Below are positions 17,458 through 25,592 of a DNA stretch of 64,000 bases, in pieces (positions within the stretch are counted from its first letter, which is position 1; the number at the start of each line of letters is the position of its first letter). Source of the DNA: Sphingomonas sp. (GTDB lineage: Bacteria > Pseudomonadota > Alphaproteobacteria > Sphingomonadales > Sphingomonadaceae); contig NZ_JAIERS010000012.1 of NCBI RefSeq assembly GCF_019746665.1, positions 124,001 to 188,000 of the forward strand, read 5' to 3'. Below the pieces are notes generated by a model, which saw only the letters and a program-made list of their open reading frames with translations, made no database searches and was not told the origin of the DNA. A program made the position numbers and the translations under genes.

Positions 17458-17832
17458 ATGAGCGTCAGCCGTACGAAATTCTACCTCGACAAGCAGAACG
17501 CGAAGGTGATGGGCGTCTGCGCCGGGATCGCGGATTATACCGGGATCGACCCGCTGCTGATCCGCATCGGTACCGTTGTGCTCACCTGCGCCTTTGGCTG
17601 GCCGTTGCTGGTGTATCTGGTGATCGGTTGGGCGGCGGACAAAAAGCCAGCGGGGCTGTATGAAGGGCCAGACGATGCCAAATTCTGGCAGGGCGTGCGC
17701 AGCAACCCGCGCCGCTCGACCGCCGAGGTCCGCTCGAAATTCCGCGACATCGATCGCCGCCTGGCGGACATCGAACTGCTCTACACCAGCCGCAACAAGC
17801 GCCTGTCGGACGAAATCGACAGCCTGCGCTGA
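17458..17832 (+). CDS. pspC: Phage shock protein C
   Basis: This 124-aa protein has the PspC domain: KVMGVCAGIADYTGIDPLLIR followed by a membrane segment (VVLTCAFGWPLLVYLVIGW). It is thought to be the membrane sensor partner of PspB. An extra C-terminal tail (about residues 75-124) contains RLADIELLYTSRNKRLSDEI, ending DEIDSLR. That resembles the C-terminal module of the downstream small proteins, suggesting that these partners share a coiled-coil interface. Confidence 0.93.
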   Translation: MSVSRTKFYLDKQNAKVMGVCAGIADYTGIDPLLIRIGTVVLTCAFGWPLLVYLVIGWAADKKPAGLYEGPDDAKFWQGVRSNPRRSTAEVRSKFRDIDRRLADIELLYTSRNKRLSDEIDSLR

Positions 17833-17864
17833 TCAACAACCGCCCCTTGGGGGAGTGAAATAAA

Positions 17865-18176
17865 ATGAGTTCAGGGCAAATCTTCGTCCTCGCGATCATC
17901 GGCATGTCGACGCTGGGCTGGGTGATCACGAGCTGGATCCGGGCCAAGCATGGCTATCCCGTGGAAAATGAATGGGGCGCGAGCGTCAGCAAGATTACCG
18001 ACGAGGACATGCGCGAAGATTATCCGCGGACCGCGCGCACGCTGGAGCTGCTGACCAGCGAGAATGAGAAGCTGACCGGCCAGATCAGCCGGCTGGAAGA
18101 GCGGATCGCGGTGCTCGAACGGATCGCCACCGATCCCGCCGAGCGGGTCGCCCGCCAGATCGACGCGCTGCGCTGA
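17865..18176 (+). CDS. PspB-like small membrane/coiled-coil protein 1
   Basis: This 103-aa protein has one N-terminal helix (about residues 5-25), the motif WIRAKHGYP and a C-terminal coiled coil. Two features point to PspB: SKITDEDMRED matches PKITDEDEKL of PspB, and RLEERIAVLERIATDP matches RLDDRLATVERIIAAD. It is not a recognised named family. It sits 32 bases after pspC in the same operon. The likely role is a psp membrane-stress partner, inferred from context and similarity. It resembles the next gene most closely (RxKHGYPxxxxWG). Confidence 0.75.
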   Translation: MSSGQIFVLAIIGMSTLGWVITSWIRAKHGYPVENEWGASVSKITDEDMREDYPRTARTLELLTSENEKLTGQISRLEERIAVLERIATDPAERVARQIDALR

Positions 18177-18207
18177 CACCCAAGCTCTAGCGAACAGGAA
18201 TTCGATC

Positions 18208-18534
18208 ATGCACGCTGAATTCGGTGAAATGGTAATGCGGATCGCCCCGCTCGTGATCATCGTGATCGGCTTGAGCGTTGGCGGATGGGTTTACACCACC
18301 TGGCTTCGGGTGAAGCACGGCTATCCGCTCGATGGGCAATGGGGCCAAGCGCTCTACCCCAAGCACAACGACGAGATCATCGAGCGCGTGCGCCTGCTGA
18401 GCCAGGAAAATGCCCAGCTGCGCGCCGAACTCGGTTCGCTGAAGGACCGGCTCGTCAATGTCGAGCGGATCGTGACCGACGGCGCGCACAGCCTGGAACG
18501 CGAGATCGAGGCGCTGCGCGGCCGCGCCAACTGA
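18208..18534 (+). CDS. PspB-like small membrane/coiled-coil protein 2
   Basis: This 108-aa protein has a helix at about residues 12-32 (APLVIIVIGLSVGGWVYTTW), then WLRVKHGYPLDGQWG, nearly the same as in protein 1, and a C-terminal coiled coil ending RLVNVERIVTDGAHSLEREI then EALR. This looks like a tandem duplicate of the preceding gene. It is an operon member with a 31-base gap upstream. It has no known domain beyond the PspB-like pattern. Confidence 0.75.
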   Translation: MHAEFGEMVMRIAPLVIIVIGLSVGGWVYTTWLRVKHGYPLDGQWGQALYPKHNDEIIERVRLLSQENAQLRAELGSLKDRLVNVERIVTDGAHSLEREIEALRGRAN

Positions 18535-18547
18535 AGGGAATGGACCG

Positions 18548-18814
18548 ATGATCAACCCCGTCCTCATTCCGATCCTCGGCATCTGCTGCGGCCTGATGGC
18601 GATCTTCGGCGGTGTCGTGGTGCGGCCCTGGCTGCGCTTCCAGCAGCGCAAGCTTGAAGTCGAGGCCCAACTCGCCCGCGAACGCGCCTCGATCGACTCG
18701 GCGCGGCAGGAACGGCTCGAAGCGCGCGTCGCGGTGCTCGAGCGGATCGTCACCGATCGCGGTATGGGTCTCGCCGACGAAATCGAACGGTTGCGCGACA
18801 AGCCGCTTAACTAA
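18548..18814 (+). CDS. PspB-like small membrane/coiled-coil protein 3
   Basis: This 88-aa protein has a transmembrane helix at about residues 3-25 (VLIPILGICCGLMAIFGGVV), a short basic linker and a coiled coil with RLEARVAVLERIVTDRGMGL followed by ADEIERLR. The KHGYP motif of proteins 1 and 2 is missing, but the RVxVLERIVTD-DEIxRLR end is close to both and to the PspC tail. It starts 13 bases after the previous stop. Confidence 0.72.
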   Translation: MINPVLIPILGICCGLMAIFGGVVVRPWLRFQQRKLEVEAQLARERASIDSARQERLEARVAVLERIVTDRGMGLADEIERLRDKPLN

Positions 18815-18840
18815 CCCCCAAGGCCAAGGAGGCCAGAACC

Positions 18841-19092
18841 ATGCAATGGGCAGAGATGGTGGTCGCGATCGTCCTGATCGTCACCATCGGCAGAATCTTG
18901 CGCGCACGCTACGAGGGCCGCGGCCTCACCCCGCCCCCTCAGGAGAATGGCGACTTCATCCGCCAGCACGAGGAAATACGCGCACTCAAGGAACGCATCG
19001 CGGTGCTCGAAAAGCTCGCGACCGACGACAACAGCAACGCCGCGCGGCTCGACCGCGAAATCGAGCGGCTGCGCGACCGGAGGGACTCATGA
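18841..19092 (+). CDS. PspB-like small membrane/coiled-coil protein 4
   Basis: This 83-aa protein has a short N-terminal helix (MQWAEMVVAIVLIVTIGRIL), a polar linker and a C-terminal coiled coil, LKERIAVLEKLATDDNSNAA then RLDREIERLRDR. The signature RIAVLEKLATD places it in the same set as proteins 1-3. The ribosome site AAGGAGG is clear. Its stop overlaps the next start (ATGA), so translation is coupled. Confidence 0.72.
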   Translation: MQWAEMVVAIVLIVTIGRILRARYEGRGLTPPPQENGDFIRQHEEIRALKERIAVLEKLATDDNSNAARLDREIERLRDRRDS

Positions 19093-19328
19093 CCGATCCG
19101 ATGCTCTATCTAACGATCGCCAGCGCCGGGCTCGCCGCGCTCGCGATGGTCACCGTGGCGACGCTCGCCGGCTGGCGCGGCTGGTTGCAGCTGAAGCAGC
19201 TGGAGCTGGCGCGGCTCGGCGGTGGTGGTGAACCAGCAGTGCCCTCGGCTAGCGCCCGCATCGAAATCGCCGATCTTAAAGAGCGCATCCGCAAGCTGGA
19301 AGCCATCGCGGCCGGGGTGGATCTGTAG
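19089..19328 (+). CDS. PspB-like small membrane/coiled-coil protein 5
   Basis: This 79-aa protein is the last of the array. It has a transmembrane helix at about residues 5-28 (LYLTIASAGLAALAMVTVAT), then a coiled coil ending LKERIRKLEAIAAGVDL. The signature is shortened, with no residues beyond the position of the TD pair, so it is the most diverged copy. The start overlaps the previous stop by 4 nt. It ends the psp operon; a hairpin lies about 100 bases downstream. Confidence 0.7.
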   Translation: MTDPMLYLTIASAGLAALAMVTVATLAGWRGWLQLKQLELARLGGGGEPAVPSASARIEIADLKERIRKLEAIAAGVDL

Positions 19329-19426
19329 TTACAGGGCACGAGACTAGGCGCCGGCCTGCGCCGGAGAAGAAACCGGGGTGCGTCCAAAACCTTCCCCGGC
19401 AAAGGCCAAGGCCCAGCCCCGCGAGC

Positions 19427-19447
19427 CAAGCCTGAAGCGCAGGCTTG
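19427..19447. repeat. Palindrome between the psp operon and sufE
   Basis: The sequence caagcctg-aagcg-caggcttg is a perfect 8-bp stem with a 5-base loop. It has no T-tract, so it is a weak candidate terminator for the psp operon and could equally be a dispersed repeat. The rest of the 152-base gap shows only GC-rich inverted sequence near 19352. Confidence 0.4.
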
Positions 19448-19480
19448 CTCCGACGGCAAAAGCCGCTAGCGCCCTTCCCC

Positions 19481-19885
19481 ATGACGACTCTCGCCGAACT
19501 TGAAGACGAATATGGCTTTCTCGACGCCGATGATCGCTATCGCCTGCTGATCGATCTTGGCCGTGCGCTGGAGCCGATGCCCGAAGCGCTCAAGACCGAG
19601 GCGACGCTGGTGCGGGGCTGCTCCGCCTCGGTATGGGTCTATCCCACGCGGCTGGACGATGGCCGGTTGCGCTTCCTGGCGGACTCAAACGCGGCGATCA
19701 CCAAGGGGATCATCGCGCTGGTGCTGAAGACGGTGCAGGATCGGCCGGCGGCCGACATTCTGGCGGTCGACATTGAAGGCGCGCTGGCGCCGTTCGATCT
19801 GAAGAATCAGCTCAGCTCGAACCGCACGCAGGGCATCCCCAACATGATCGCCCTGATCCGCGAAACGGCGCGGCGCTACGCCTGA
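19481..19885 (+). CDS. sufE: SufE family Fe-S assembly protein
   Basis: This 134-aa protein accepts sulfur from the cysteine desulfurase SufS. The catalytic cysteine is in LVRGCSASVWV (about residue 47), and the C-terminal NRTQGIPNMIALI fits the family. The ATG at 19481 gives the normal N-terminus (MTTLAELEDEYGFL) but has no obvious ribosome site. It is away from any suf operon. It ends tail to tail with the [2Fe-2S] gene, overlapping it by 10 nt. Confidence 0.9.
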   Translation: MTTLAELEDEYGFLDADDRYRLLIDLGRALEPMPEALKTEATLVRGCSASVWVYPTRLDDGRLRFLADSNAAITKGIIALVLKTVQDRPAADILAVDIEGALAPFDLKNQLSSNRTQGIPNMIALIRETARRYA

Positions 19886-20196
19886 ACGCCGATCCCCAGC
19901 CCCGCCGCCACCTCGGCGAGATCGGCTCCCTTGGGCACCAGCCGCCAGCGTTTGGGGTCGGCGGCGTTCACCACCGTCACCGCGCCGCGCGGGCAGACGC
20001 CGAGGCACTTGACCTCAACCACGCCGAGCCGGCTTTTGCGGAAGCGCTTGACCCCCAAATAGGCCTTGAGCGCCTTGGCGAGGCGCTGCTTGCCCTTCTT
20101 GCCGAAACCGCCATCCAGCCGCTTGGAACATTTGGCGCAGACCAGGATGGCGGTGTCCCACTCGGCCTTGACGAACTTGGTCACGCCGGGCGCCAT
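19876..20196 (-). CDS. (2Fe-2S) ferredoxin domain protein
   Basis: This 106-aa protein is a thioredoxin-like [2Fe-2S] type. The four candidate ligands are the two cysteines of VCAKCSKR and the two of VKCLGVCPRGAVTVV. Such proteins are small electron carriers or cluster sensors of uncertain partner. It starts inside the end of the J-domain gene (16-nt overlap), so the two are co-transcribed, and it faces sufE. A link with Fe-S assembly is plausible from position only. Confidence 0.75.
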   Translation of the reverse strand: MAPGVTKFVKAEWDTAILVCAKCSKRLDGGFGKKGKQRLAKALKAYLGVKRFRKSRLGVVEVKCLGVCPRGAVTVVNAADPKRWRLVPKGADLAEVAAGLGIGVQA

Positions 20197-20717
20197 GTTT
20201 TCCGCTCTTCCGCCGCGCGCAGCACTTCATAGGCCGCCTGCACCTGCTGGAAGCGCTTGGCGGCTTCCGCGTCGTTCGGGCGGACATCGGGGTGGAGTTC
20301 CTTGGCGAGCCGGCGCCAGGCCGCACGCACCGCCTCGAAATCGGCATCGGGTTCGAGCTCGAGCGCTTCGAGCGCGCGCATCTCGTCACGCGATCGGCTG
20401 CCGTCGCCCGGCCCCGCCCAGCGATTATGTTGCGAGGCGGTGAAGCCCGCTGCCTCGCGCCGCTCCTTCGCCTCGCGCGCAGCGGCTTCCTCGGCGCTCA
20501 ACCCTTCGAAATAGTTCCAGCCGGCATTGTATTCCGCCGCGTGGCGCTCACAGAAATACCAGCGATCGGGGCTATTGGGCGATTTGGGCGCGGGGCATTT
20601 GCCCGGTTCGCTACATCCCTCGCGGTCGCACAGCCGCACCGCCTGCGCATCGCGCGCGCTGCCATAGCCGCGCCAGCGCGGAAAACCCCAGTCGTTGGTG
20701 CGTGTCGGCCGCGGCAT
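20181..20717 (-). CDS. J-domain (DnaJ-like) protein
   Basis: This 178-aa protein has its J-domain at the C-terminus (about residues 115-175) with the HPD signature in LAKELHPDVRPND, so it should stimulate a DnaK-type Hsp70. The N-terminal part is specific, with CDREGCSEPGKCPAP and YFCERHAAEYNAGWNYF, a Cys/His-rich region that may bind zinc. The ATG at 20717 follows TTTGGAGGCGCT. This is a sphingomonad/alphaproteobacterial type whose client is not known. Confidence 0.85.
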   Translation of the reverse strand: MPRPTRTNDWGFPRWRGYGSARDAQAVRLCDREGCSEPGKCPAPKSPNSPDRWYFCERHAAEYNAGWNYFEGLSAEEAAAREAKERREAAGFTASQHNRWAGPGDGSRSRDEMRALEALELEPDADFEAVRAAWRRLAKELHPDVRPNDAEAAKRFQQVQAAYEVLRAAEERKTWRPA

Positions 20718-20831
20718 AGCGCCTCCAAATAGGCGGCCAGGGCGGCGGCGCAACTGCCAAAAGCACGGCCTCGATGGCATCACGACCGTGCCGGTTTACA
20801 ACCGCCGCCCGCACCGCCAAGCTTCACGGTG

Positions 20832-21710
20832 ATGCAACCAACCCGCCCCTTCGGCCCGCTCGATCTGGCTGTCGTCGTCATGATGAACCTGTTCTGGGGG
20901 CTAAACATCATCGCGGTGAAGCAATCGGTGGTGCTGGTCGCGCCGCTCACCGCCGCGTTCCTCCGCCAAGCGATCGTGCTCGCGGTGTGTGCCGGGTCGC
21001 TGCGGCGCGTGCCTGGCAGCATGGCGGCGATCAGCGCGCTGGGGCTGCTGCTGGGGGTCGCGTTCTACATCGTCATCAATCTCTCCCTCGCGCTCGCGAC
21101 CAATTTGGGGGCGTTGGCGATCGCTGGGCAATTGGGCGTACCCTTCGCGCTGATCCTGGCGGTGCTGTTCCAGGGGGAGCGCATCCATTGGCCCCGGCTG
21201 ACCGGAATCGCGCTCGCGCTGGGCGGGGTGGCGGTGCTGGTATTCGATCCCGCCGCGGCGCATGAGGGGCCGGCGCTCGCGCTCACCGCGCTGTCGAGCC
21301 TCATCTGGGCGATCGGTTCGCTGATCCAGCGTCGGCTGCGCGGAGTGCCCGTGCTGACGCTCTATGGCTGGATCGCGCTGTGGGGCACGATCGGCCTCGG
21401 CGCCGCCGCGATCACCTTCGAACCGCGCGCGGTCGCCGCGCTGCCGGCGCTGCCGCTGTCGACGCTCGGCTGGATCGCTTTCTCGGCGATCGGCTCGACG
21501 CTGGGCGGGCACGGCGCGCTCGCCTGGCTGCTGCAGCGCCATCCGGTGACGACGGTTACCCCGTTCACGCTCGCGGCGCCGGTGATTTCGGTCTTTACGG
21601 CGGCGTGGTATTTCGGCACCCCTGTCACCATGATCATGCTGTTTGGGGGCACGCTGGCAATGGCGGGGGTGGCGATCGTCACCATGCGGACGGCGGCGCG
21701 GAGCGCATGA
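20832..21710 (+). CDS. DMT superfamily (EamA) transporter
   Basis: This protein of about 292 aa has around ten transmembrane helices in two EamA repeats, the second starting near LALTALSSLIWAIGSLIQRR. The family exports or takes up small metabolites such as amino acids; the substrate is unknown. GTG at 20829 and ATG at 20832 are both possible starts. The end overlaps the amidase gene (ATGA), so the two are coupled. Confidence 0.85.
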   Translation: MQPTRPFGPLDLAVVVMMNLFWGLNIIAVKQSVVLVAPLTAAFLRQAIVLAVCAGSLRRVPGSMAAISALGLLLGVAFYIVINLSLALATNLGALAIAGQLGVPFALILAVLFQGERIHWPRLTGIALALGGVAVLVFDPAAAHEGPALALTALSSLIWAIGSLIQRRLRGVPVLTLYGWIALWGTIGLGAAAITFEPRAVAALPALPLSTLGWIAFSAIGSTLGGHGALAWLLQRHPVTTVTPFTLAAPVISVFTAAWYFGTPVTMIMLFGGTLAMAGVAIVTMRTAARSA

Positions 21711-22414
21711 CCCCGCTCGACATGCCGCCGGTTATCGAGGCACCCTCCCCGAACTTCAACGAGCGCAGCGGGCCGATCACGATGATCGTGCTCCATTATA
21801 CCGGCATGGAAACCGCCGAGGGCGCGATCGCCCGACTGCGCGATCCGGCGGCAAAAGTTTCGTCCCATTATGTCGTCGCCGAGGATGGCGTGGTGTTGCG
21901 CCTGGTCGATGAGGACAAGCGCGCCTGGCACGCGGGCAAATCGCACTGGCGAGACTGGGATGACGTCAACGCGGTTTCGATCGGCATCGAGATCGTCAAT
22001 CCCGGCCATGAGTTTGGCTACCGCCCCTTCCCCGATGCCCAGATCGACGCGGTGATCCGCCTCGTCGCCTCGATCAAGGAGCGCTACGCCATCACGCGGG
22101 GCAATATCGTCGGCCATTCGGATGTGGCGCCCGCGCGCAAGCGCGACCCCGGCGAGCTGTTTCCCTGGGGAATGCTCGCCCGGCTGCGCCTCGCGCTCCC
22201 GCGCCCGACCAAGAATCTGATGGACCCCCATTGGACCGAGAGCGGCTTCCTGCTCGCGCTCGAACGCTTCGGCTATGACGTGAGCGATCCGATGGCGGCG
22301 ATCATGGCCTTCCAGCGCCGCTTCCGCCCCGAGCTGATCGACGGTGAGATCGATGCCGAATGCCGCATGATCCTGCTCGCGCTGCTGTTGCCAAAGCCAC
22401 AAGGGGACGATTAA
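21707..22414 (+). CDS. N-acetylmuramoyl-L-alanine amidase (AmpD type)
   Basis: This 235-aa protein has an Amidase_2 domain: zinc ligands in MIVLHYTGM, the central WHAGKSHWRDW and VGHSDVAPARKRDPG. A C-terminal peptidoglycan-binding helical region follows (PMAAIMAFQRRFRPELIDGE). It cuts the bond between MurNAc and the stem peptide in muropeptide recycling or wall turnover. No signal peptide is seen, so a cytoplasmic AmpD-like role is likely. rnpB follows after 11 bases. Confidence 0.9.
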   Translation: MTPLDMPPVIEAPSPNFNERSGPITMIVLHYTGMETAEGAIARLRDPAAKVSSHYVVAEDGVVLRLVDEDKRAWHAGKSHWRDWDDVNAVSIGIEIVNPGHEFGYRPFPDAQIDAVIRLVASIKERYAITRGNIVGHSDVAPARKRDPGELFPWGMLARLRLALPRPTKNLMDPHWTESGFLLALERFGYDVSDPMAAIMAFQRRFRPELIDGEIDAECRMILLALLLPKPQGDD

Positions 22415-22425
22415 GGCGGAGGAGT

Positions 22426-22799
<374 letters not shown>

Positions 22800-22807
22800 G
22801 CAAGGTT

Positions 22808-23653
22808 TCAGGCGGCGGCGCGCGCGCCGCTCTCGGGCTCATACAGCCCCTTGTAGCGCGCCGAAGGGACGAAGGCCTCGCTATGGCCGATAACCGTCTC
22901 CCCCGCGCCGAGCACGAGCAGCCCGCCCGGCCGCAGCACCTGCGCGATGCGATCGAGCACCGAGCGCCGCAGCGCGGGCGACAGGTAGAGCATCACATTG
23001 CGGCAAAGCACGATATCGAACCGTCCCGGCGGGGCCGGATCGCTCACCAGGTTATGGCGGCGGAAAGTAATCCGGTTGACGAGTTCGGGGCGGGCGATCC
23101 AATCGGGGCCGATCGCCTCGAACCAGTCGATCATCCGGCGCACCGACAGGCCGCGCTGAATCTCGAACTGCGAATAACGGCCCGCACGCGCCCGGGCGAG
23201 AATGGCCTCGGAAACATCCGTCGCGACGATCTCCGCCTCGATCGGCGTACCATTGCGCGCCTGCTCGGCAAGGAGCATCGCCAACGAGAGCGGCTCCTGG
23301 CCGCTTGAACAGGCAGCGGACCAAATGCGCGGACGGCGGCCCTCGGCACGATACCCGCTCATCGCGGTGAGCAACGCTTCGAACACCGGGGCGTCGCGGA
23401 AGAACGAGGTTTCCTGGTTGAGCAACGCATCCACGATCTGCTCGGCGACAAGCCCGTTGGGATCGCGAAGCAGTTCGTCGACAAGCGCTTCAAGCGTCGG
23501 CCACCCGCGCGTGCGGAGCAGCGGTTTCAGGGCGGTTTCAATGCGCCAGCTGCGATTGGCGGAGATCTGTTGGCCGGTCCGCTGTTCGAGCAATGCCGCC
23601 ACCACGACCATCGCGCTGGTGGTGGGCGGGGGCACGCGCCGATCGACGATCAT
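22808..23653 (-). CDS. cheR: Chemotaxis protein methyltransferase CheR
   Basis: This 281-aa SAM-dependent methyltransferase has NQETSFFRDAPVFEAL, the SAM motif WSAACSSGQEPLSLAMLL and CRNVMLYLSPALRRSVLDRI. It methylates glutamates of chemoreceptors to set adaptation. The start overlaps the cheB stop (ATGA). It is the last gene of the che operon. Confidence 0.94.
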   Translation of the reverse strand: MIVDRRVPPPTTSAMVVVAALLEQRTGQQISANRSWRIETALKPLLRTRGWPTLEALVDELLRDPNGLVAEQIVDALLNQETSFFRDAPVFEALLTAMSGYRAEGRRPRIWSAACSSGQEPLSLAMLLAEQARNGTPIEAEIVATDVSEAILARARAGRYSQFEIQRGLSVRRMIDWFEAIGPDWIARPELVNRITFRRHNLVSDPAPPGRFDIVLCRNVMLYLSPALRRSVLDRIAQVLRPGGLLVLGAGETVIGHSEAFVPSARYKGLYEPESGARAAA

Positions 23654-24717
23654 TGCGGGCGCTTGCCGGCGGCGATCAGCCGGCCGATCTCATCTGGGGG
23701 CAGCACCGCTTGCGCGAAGCCCCCTTGCGCCACGGCGCCCGGCATCCCCCAAACGACCGAGCTTGCCTTGTCCTGCACCACCAGCGCGCCGCCGGCGTGT
23801 GACAGCTGCGCCGCTCCCTGGGCGCCATCGCGGCCCATGCCGGACAGCACGACGCCCAGCGCCCGCGTGCCGAACGTCTCCGCGACCGAGGCGAACATCG
23901 GATCGACCGAGGGCAGGCATCCGCTCGCCACGCGCTCATTGGTCAGGCGCACGACGACGGCGTCGCCATAGCGTGCGCAACGCAAATGCGCGTCGCCCGG
24001 CGCGACGACGATCCGCCCCGGCTTGATCCGCAGATGCTCTTGCGCCACCTCGCAGGGCCGCCCGGCCAGCACCGCGATCTGCGCCGCGAAATAGGGCATG
24101 AACGAGGGCGGCAGATGCTGGGTGATCAGCATCGGCGCCTGGAAGGCGGGCGGCACCGCGCGCAGCATCTGGCTCAGCGCATGGATGCCGCCGGTCGACG
24201 CACCGATCGCGACAATATCGAAATCGCTAACCGCGCCGGCGGTGGCGGCGGGCAGGGACCGATTGGCGCCCGCGTCATCGGCATCGAACAACCGTGCGAT
24301 CTTCTCCGTCAGCATGTCACCGAACTTGCCGACCAGATTGCCGAGCCCCGGTTTCACCAGCGTGTCGGCCGCGCCAAGGGTCAAGGCCTGGATGGTCGCC
24401 GCGGCACCCTCGGCGCAGCTTGAGGAAACGACGATGACGCGCGCGCCGCGTCCGCCCGCGAGCAGATCGGGCAGCGCGGTCAGGCCGTCGACGCCCGGCA
24501 TCTCGATGTCGAGCAGGATCACGTCAACCGTTTCGCGCTGCAGGAAATCGAGCGCGGCATGTGCATCAGCGACCGCGCCTGCCACGACGAAGCGCGGGTT
24601 CGACTCGATCATCTTGCCGATCACAGCGCGCGCGACGACCGAGTCATCGACGATCAGGATGCGTGCGGGCGGCGCCTGCGTGGTGAACGCGGCAAGCTTT
24701 TGTGGCCTGGCGGGCAT
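23650..24717 (-). CDS. cheB: Chemotaxis protein-glutamate methylesterase CheB
   Basis: This 355-aa protein has an N-terminal receiver (phosphoacceptor Asp in VILLDIEMPGVDGL, about residue 70) and a C-terminal methylesterase with the Ser-His-Asp triad in GASTGGIHAL, ITQHLPPSF and GMGRDGAQG. It removes receptor methyl groups when phosphorylated by CheA. The ATG at 24717 was chosen because the longer frame to 24774 has an unrelated start. Confidence 0.95.
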   Translation of the reverse strand: MPARPQKLAAFTTQAPPARILIVDDSVVARAVIGKMIESNPRFVVAGAVADAHAALDFLQRETVDVILLDIEMPGVDGLTALPDLLAGGRGARVIVVSSSCAEGAAATIQALTLGAADTLVKPGLGNLVGKFGDMLTEKIARLFDADDAGANRSLPAATAGAVSDFDIVAIGASTGGIHALSQMLRAVPPAFQAPMLITQHLPPSFMPYFAAQIAVLAGRPCEVAQEHLRIKPGRIVVAPGDAHLRCARYGDAVVVRLTNERVASGCLPSVDPMFASVAETFGTRALGVVLSGMGRDGAQGAAQLSHAGGALVVQDKASSVVWGMPGAVAQGGFAQAVLPPDEIGRLIAAGKRPQ

Positions 24718-24739
24718 GGCGGAAACCCCCTTGCAGCGA

Positions 24740-25105
24740 TCAGGCGACGCCGACGATCTGCAGCTTGGACTCAAGCGTTTCGCGGTCGAACGGCTTCATC
24801 ACATACTCGTCCGCCCCGGCCTCGATCGCCGCGCGGATATAGGCGACGCCGTTTTCGGTCGTGCAAAACACGATCTTGGGTCGGCGCGGCAGCTCGCTGT
24901 CCTTCAACGCCTTCAGGAAATCCATGCCGCTCATCACCGGCATGTTCCAATCAAGCAGCACGACATCGGGCACGCTCGCTAGGCAATGATCGAGCGCCTC
25001 GCGCCCGTCGCCCGCCTCGCTCACCTGGAAATCCATCGTCTCGAGAATGTGCCGCGCGACCTTGCGGATCACCTTCGAATCATCAACCACCAGGCAAGTC
25101 TTCAT
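24740..25105 (-). CDS. cheY: CheY-like response regulator
   Basis: This 121-aa protein is a single receiver domain. The acidic pocket is in VVDDSK, the phosphoacceptor in VVLLDWNMPVMSG, then CTTENG (Thr switch) and KPFDRETL (Lys). It is the output of CheA toward the flagellar motor or another target. A GTG at 25114 would add three residues; the ATG at 25105 is preferred. It lies between cheB and cheW. Confidence 0.94.
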   Translation of the reverse strand: MKTCLVVDDSKVIRKVARHILETMDFQVSEAGDGREALDHCLASVPDVVLLDWNMPVMSGMDFLKALKDSELPRRPKIVFCTTENGVAYIRAAIEAGADEYVMKPFDRETLESKLQIVGVA

Positions 25106-25160
25106 CTCGGGCACCTTTTTCGGTTCACTATCTCGGTCGCAGAAAAGTCTGACCTTAACG

Positions 25161-25592
25161 TTAAGCAGCCGCGGCCAAGCCGGGGATCAGAGCTCGCAGA
25201 TCGATCGCCAGCATCGGATCGCCCTCGCGCACGATCAGCCCCGCGGCGGCGCGCGCCCAGCCGCCCTCGATCGCCAACCCGTCGGACAGCGGCAGCAGAT
25301 CGAACATCGCCACATCCTCCAGCTGATCGACGGGGAGCGCATAGTGATGGCCGTCGACATGCGTGATTACGGCGCGTCGCGCGGCTCGTTCTGACGGCGG
25401 GAGATCGAGCGCGATGCAGGTGTCGATCACTGTCACCACCCGGCTGCGAAGCGCGGCGAGGCCATGGACGACCGCTCCCGCCCCCGGCACCGGTGTGATT
25501 TCGGGCACATCGACGACCGATTCCACCTGATCGGAATCGATCGCCACCGCGCGACCGGCGATACGCGCGATCAGGAACAATTTGCTTGTCAT
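25161..25592 (-). CDS. cheW: Chemotaxis coupling protein CheW
   Basis: This 143-aa protein has one CheW (SH3-like) domain: LFLIARIAGRAVAIDSDQVE, then VVTVIDTCIALDLPP and the C-terminal MLAIDLRALIPGL. It bridges receptors and CheA. Its ATG overlaps the cheA stop (ATGA). Its stop lies in a 12-base palindrome (cttaacgttaag, 25154-25165). Confidence 0.9.
   Translation of the reverse strand: MTSKLFLIARIAGRAVAIDSDQVESVVDVPEITPVPGAGAVVHGLAALRSRVVTVIDTCIALDLPPSERAARRAVITHVDGHHYALPVDQLEDVAMFDLLPLSDGLAIEGGWARAAAGLIVREGDPMLAIDLRALIPGLAAAA

Noticed and set aside
25154..25165. Perfect palindrome cttaacgttaag between cheY and cheW
   Set aside because: It overlaps the cheW stop codon and has no promoter next to it; a 12-base palindrome is weak evidence for a regulatory site.
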